From Alangreenwoodia sp964438605 (GTDB lineage Bacteria; Bacillota; Clostridia; Peptostreptococcales; Anaerovoracaceae), in NCBI GenBank assembly GCA_964438605.1, contig CAYTKT010000003.1, positions 1-64,000 of the forward strand: a stretch of DNA of 64,000 nucleotides, given 5' to 3'. Made by a program: the position numbers and the translations under genes. The notes under the pieces were generated by a model. The model was not told where the DNA came from. It ran no database searches and worked only from the letters and a program-made list of their open reading frames with translations. Each line of letters begins with the position of its first letter. Position 1 is the stretch's first letter. Shown here one piece after another: positions 63,193 through 64,000 of the stretch.

Positions 63193-63337
63193 AAGCACAA
63201 TTCCCGAAACGGTGATACGGTTCGTAAAATAAAAGGCGCAGTTTCTGAAACAGTGATACAGTTCGTAAAATAAAAAGCGCAGTTTTTGAAACAGTGATAC
63301 AGTTCGTGAAATAAAAGGCGCAGTTTCTGAAATAATA
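63183..63337. repeat. 41-bp tandem repeat beginning inside the methyltransferase stop
   Basis: CGTGAAATAAAAG or its variant CGTAAAATAAAAG recurs at 63183, 63223, 63264 and 63305 (spacing 40, 41, 41), followed each time by a GTTTCTGAAACAGTGATAC-like string. The first copy includes the last two codons and the stop (GTG AAA TAA) of the upstream gene. Confidence 0.85.
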
Positions 63338-63389
63338 GGGATGTTTTTGGCAGAGTAACTGAACCGTTTTACAGATTGAGGATTTTAAT

Positions 63390-64000
63390 ATGAAGAAAAT
63401 GGAACTTCTGGCACCGGCCGGAGATCTTGAAAAACTGAAAATCGCTGTCGATTACGGTGCAGACGCCGTTTATTTCGGCGGCGAATCTTTCGGCCTGAGG
63501 GCGGGAGCCGGGAATCTGACGCTTGATGAGATTCGGGAGGGTACGGCGTATGCTCACGAACGGGGCCGGAAAGTCTATATGACGGTCAATATTTTCGCTC
63601 ATAATGAGGATATCCGCGCACTGCCGGAATTTTTGAACAATCTGAAGGATATGGAGATCGACGCGTTTCTCGTATCTGATCCCGGAGTAATCGCCGTGTT
63701 TCATCAGGTGCTGCCGGATGCGGTGCTTCATCTGAGCACTCAGGCCAATACGACGAATTATATGTCGGCTAAATTCTGGTACGATATGGGAATCCGCCGC
63801 ATTGTTGCGGCGCGGGAAATGTCGTTTGAGGAGCTGTCCGAGTTTCGCAGGGAAATTTCGGAAGATATGGAAATTGAGGTGTTCGTCCATGGAGCCATGT
63901 GCATTTCTTATTCCGGCAGATGCCTGATGAGTAATTTTATGGCGGGCAGAGATGCGAACCGAGGGGCCTGCGCTCATCCCTGCCGCTGGAATTACAGTTT
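63390..64000 (+). CDS. U32-family peptidase-like protein (partial, runs off the window)
   Basis: The first 203 codons from ATG 63390 (GAGG eight bases upstream). MELLAPAGDLEKLKIAVDYG, DAVYFGGESFGLRAGAGN, YMTVNIFAHN and LHLSTQANTTN are U32 hallmarks. FVHGAMCISYSGRCLMSNF plus RGACAHPCRW carries the conserved cysteines of the RlhA/TrhP-type iron-sulfur site. Partner genes in this order suggest the TrhP class, which makes prephenate-dependent 5-hydroxyuridine in tRNA, the substrate of the upstream methyltransferase. The C-terminus lies outside the window. Confidence 0.9.
   Translation, partial: MKKMELLAPAGDLEKLKIAVDYGADAVYFGGESFGLRAGAGNLTLDEIREGTAYAHERGRKVYMTVNIFAHNEDIRALPEFLNNLKDMEIDAFLVSDPGVIAVFHQVLPDAVLHLSTQANTTNYMSAKFWYDMGIRRIVAAREMSFEELSEFRREISEDMEIEVFVHGAMCISYSGRCLMSNFMAGRDANRGACAHPCRWNYS

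Overview
The window reads as a chromosomal segment of an anaerobic Gram-positive bacterium of the class Clostridia. The best evidence is the SCIFF peptide and its radical SAM maturase (scfA, scfB) sitting between yajC and secD-secF, an ispH-rpsA (LytB-S1) fusion, RNase J, ArgR next to RecN, HemZ, and a decayed ger germinant-receptor operon pointing to spore-forming ancestry. A family-level placement (for example Anaerovoracaceae and relatives) is only a guess.

Layout. 1-450: repeat-bearing spacer. 451-9751: a tad/Flp type IVb pilus operon behind a consensus sigma-A promoter (CpaE-like, CpaF, TadB, TadC, Flp pilin, two TadE-like proteins, DUF5702, DUF6382). 9797-11406 (minus): remnants of a gerA-gerC-gerB operon. 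11535-18194: a large TPR protein, a CobK-like reductase with a CobO-like adenosyltransferase, a possible structured RNA, and rarA. 18405-24307: ispH-rpsA and aroK on plus, then recN and argR on minus, separated by a 92-bp tandem repeat. 25192-33506: an HU-like protein, then a very large VWA/pilin-repeat surface adhesin preceded by a 12-G tract and broken by a frameshift, then a small DUF6506-like gene. 33812-37701: an IS200/IS605 transposase fragment, tatD and a DEAD-box helicase. 37810-43601: tRNA-Leu(CAA), yajC, scfA, scfB, secD, secF. 44270-56849: relA, an MBL hydrolase, hemZ, hisS, aspS, nadD, a yqeK-rsfS fusion and leuS. 57236-64000: RNase J, an Xaa-Pro peptidase, efp, mltG, an O-methyltransferase and the start of a U32 peptidase.

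How the genes fit together. Most of the window is housekeeping: translation (hisS, aspS, leuS, efp, rsfS, S1), stringent response (relA), secretion (yajC, secDF), RNA decay (RNase J, DEAD-box) and DNA repair (rarA, recN). Surface-facing accessory functions are the Tad pilus and the adhesin. The adhesin has the hallmarks of a phase-variable locus.

A striking genome trait is that long spacers repeatedly carry unrelated degenerate minisatellites (units of about 41, 53, 74, 92 and 100 bp), and secF ends in a 15-bp coding repeat. Several proteins have unusual architecture: TadC with an extracellular Ig-like insert, a TadE-like protein with two HxxxC...CxxC modules, the YqeK-RsfS fusion, the IspH-S1 fusion with an internal ribosome binding site, and a SCIFF peptide with seven instead of six cysteines. 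All calls come from reading the sequence without database searches.
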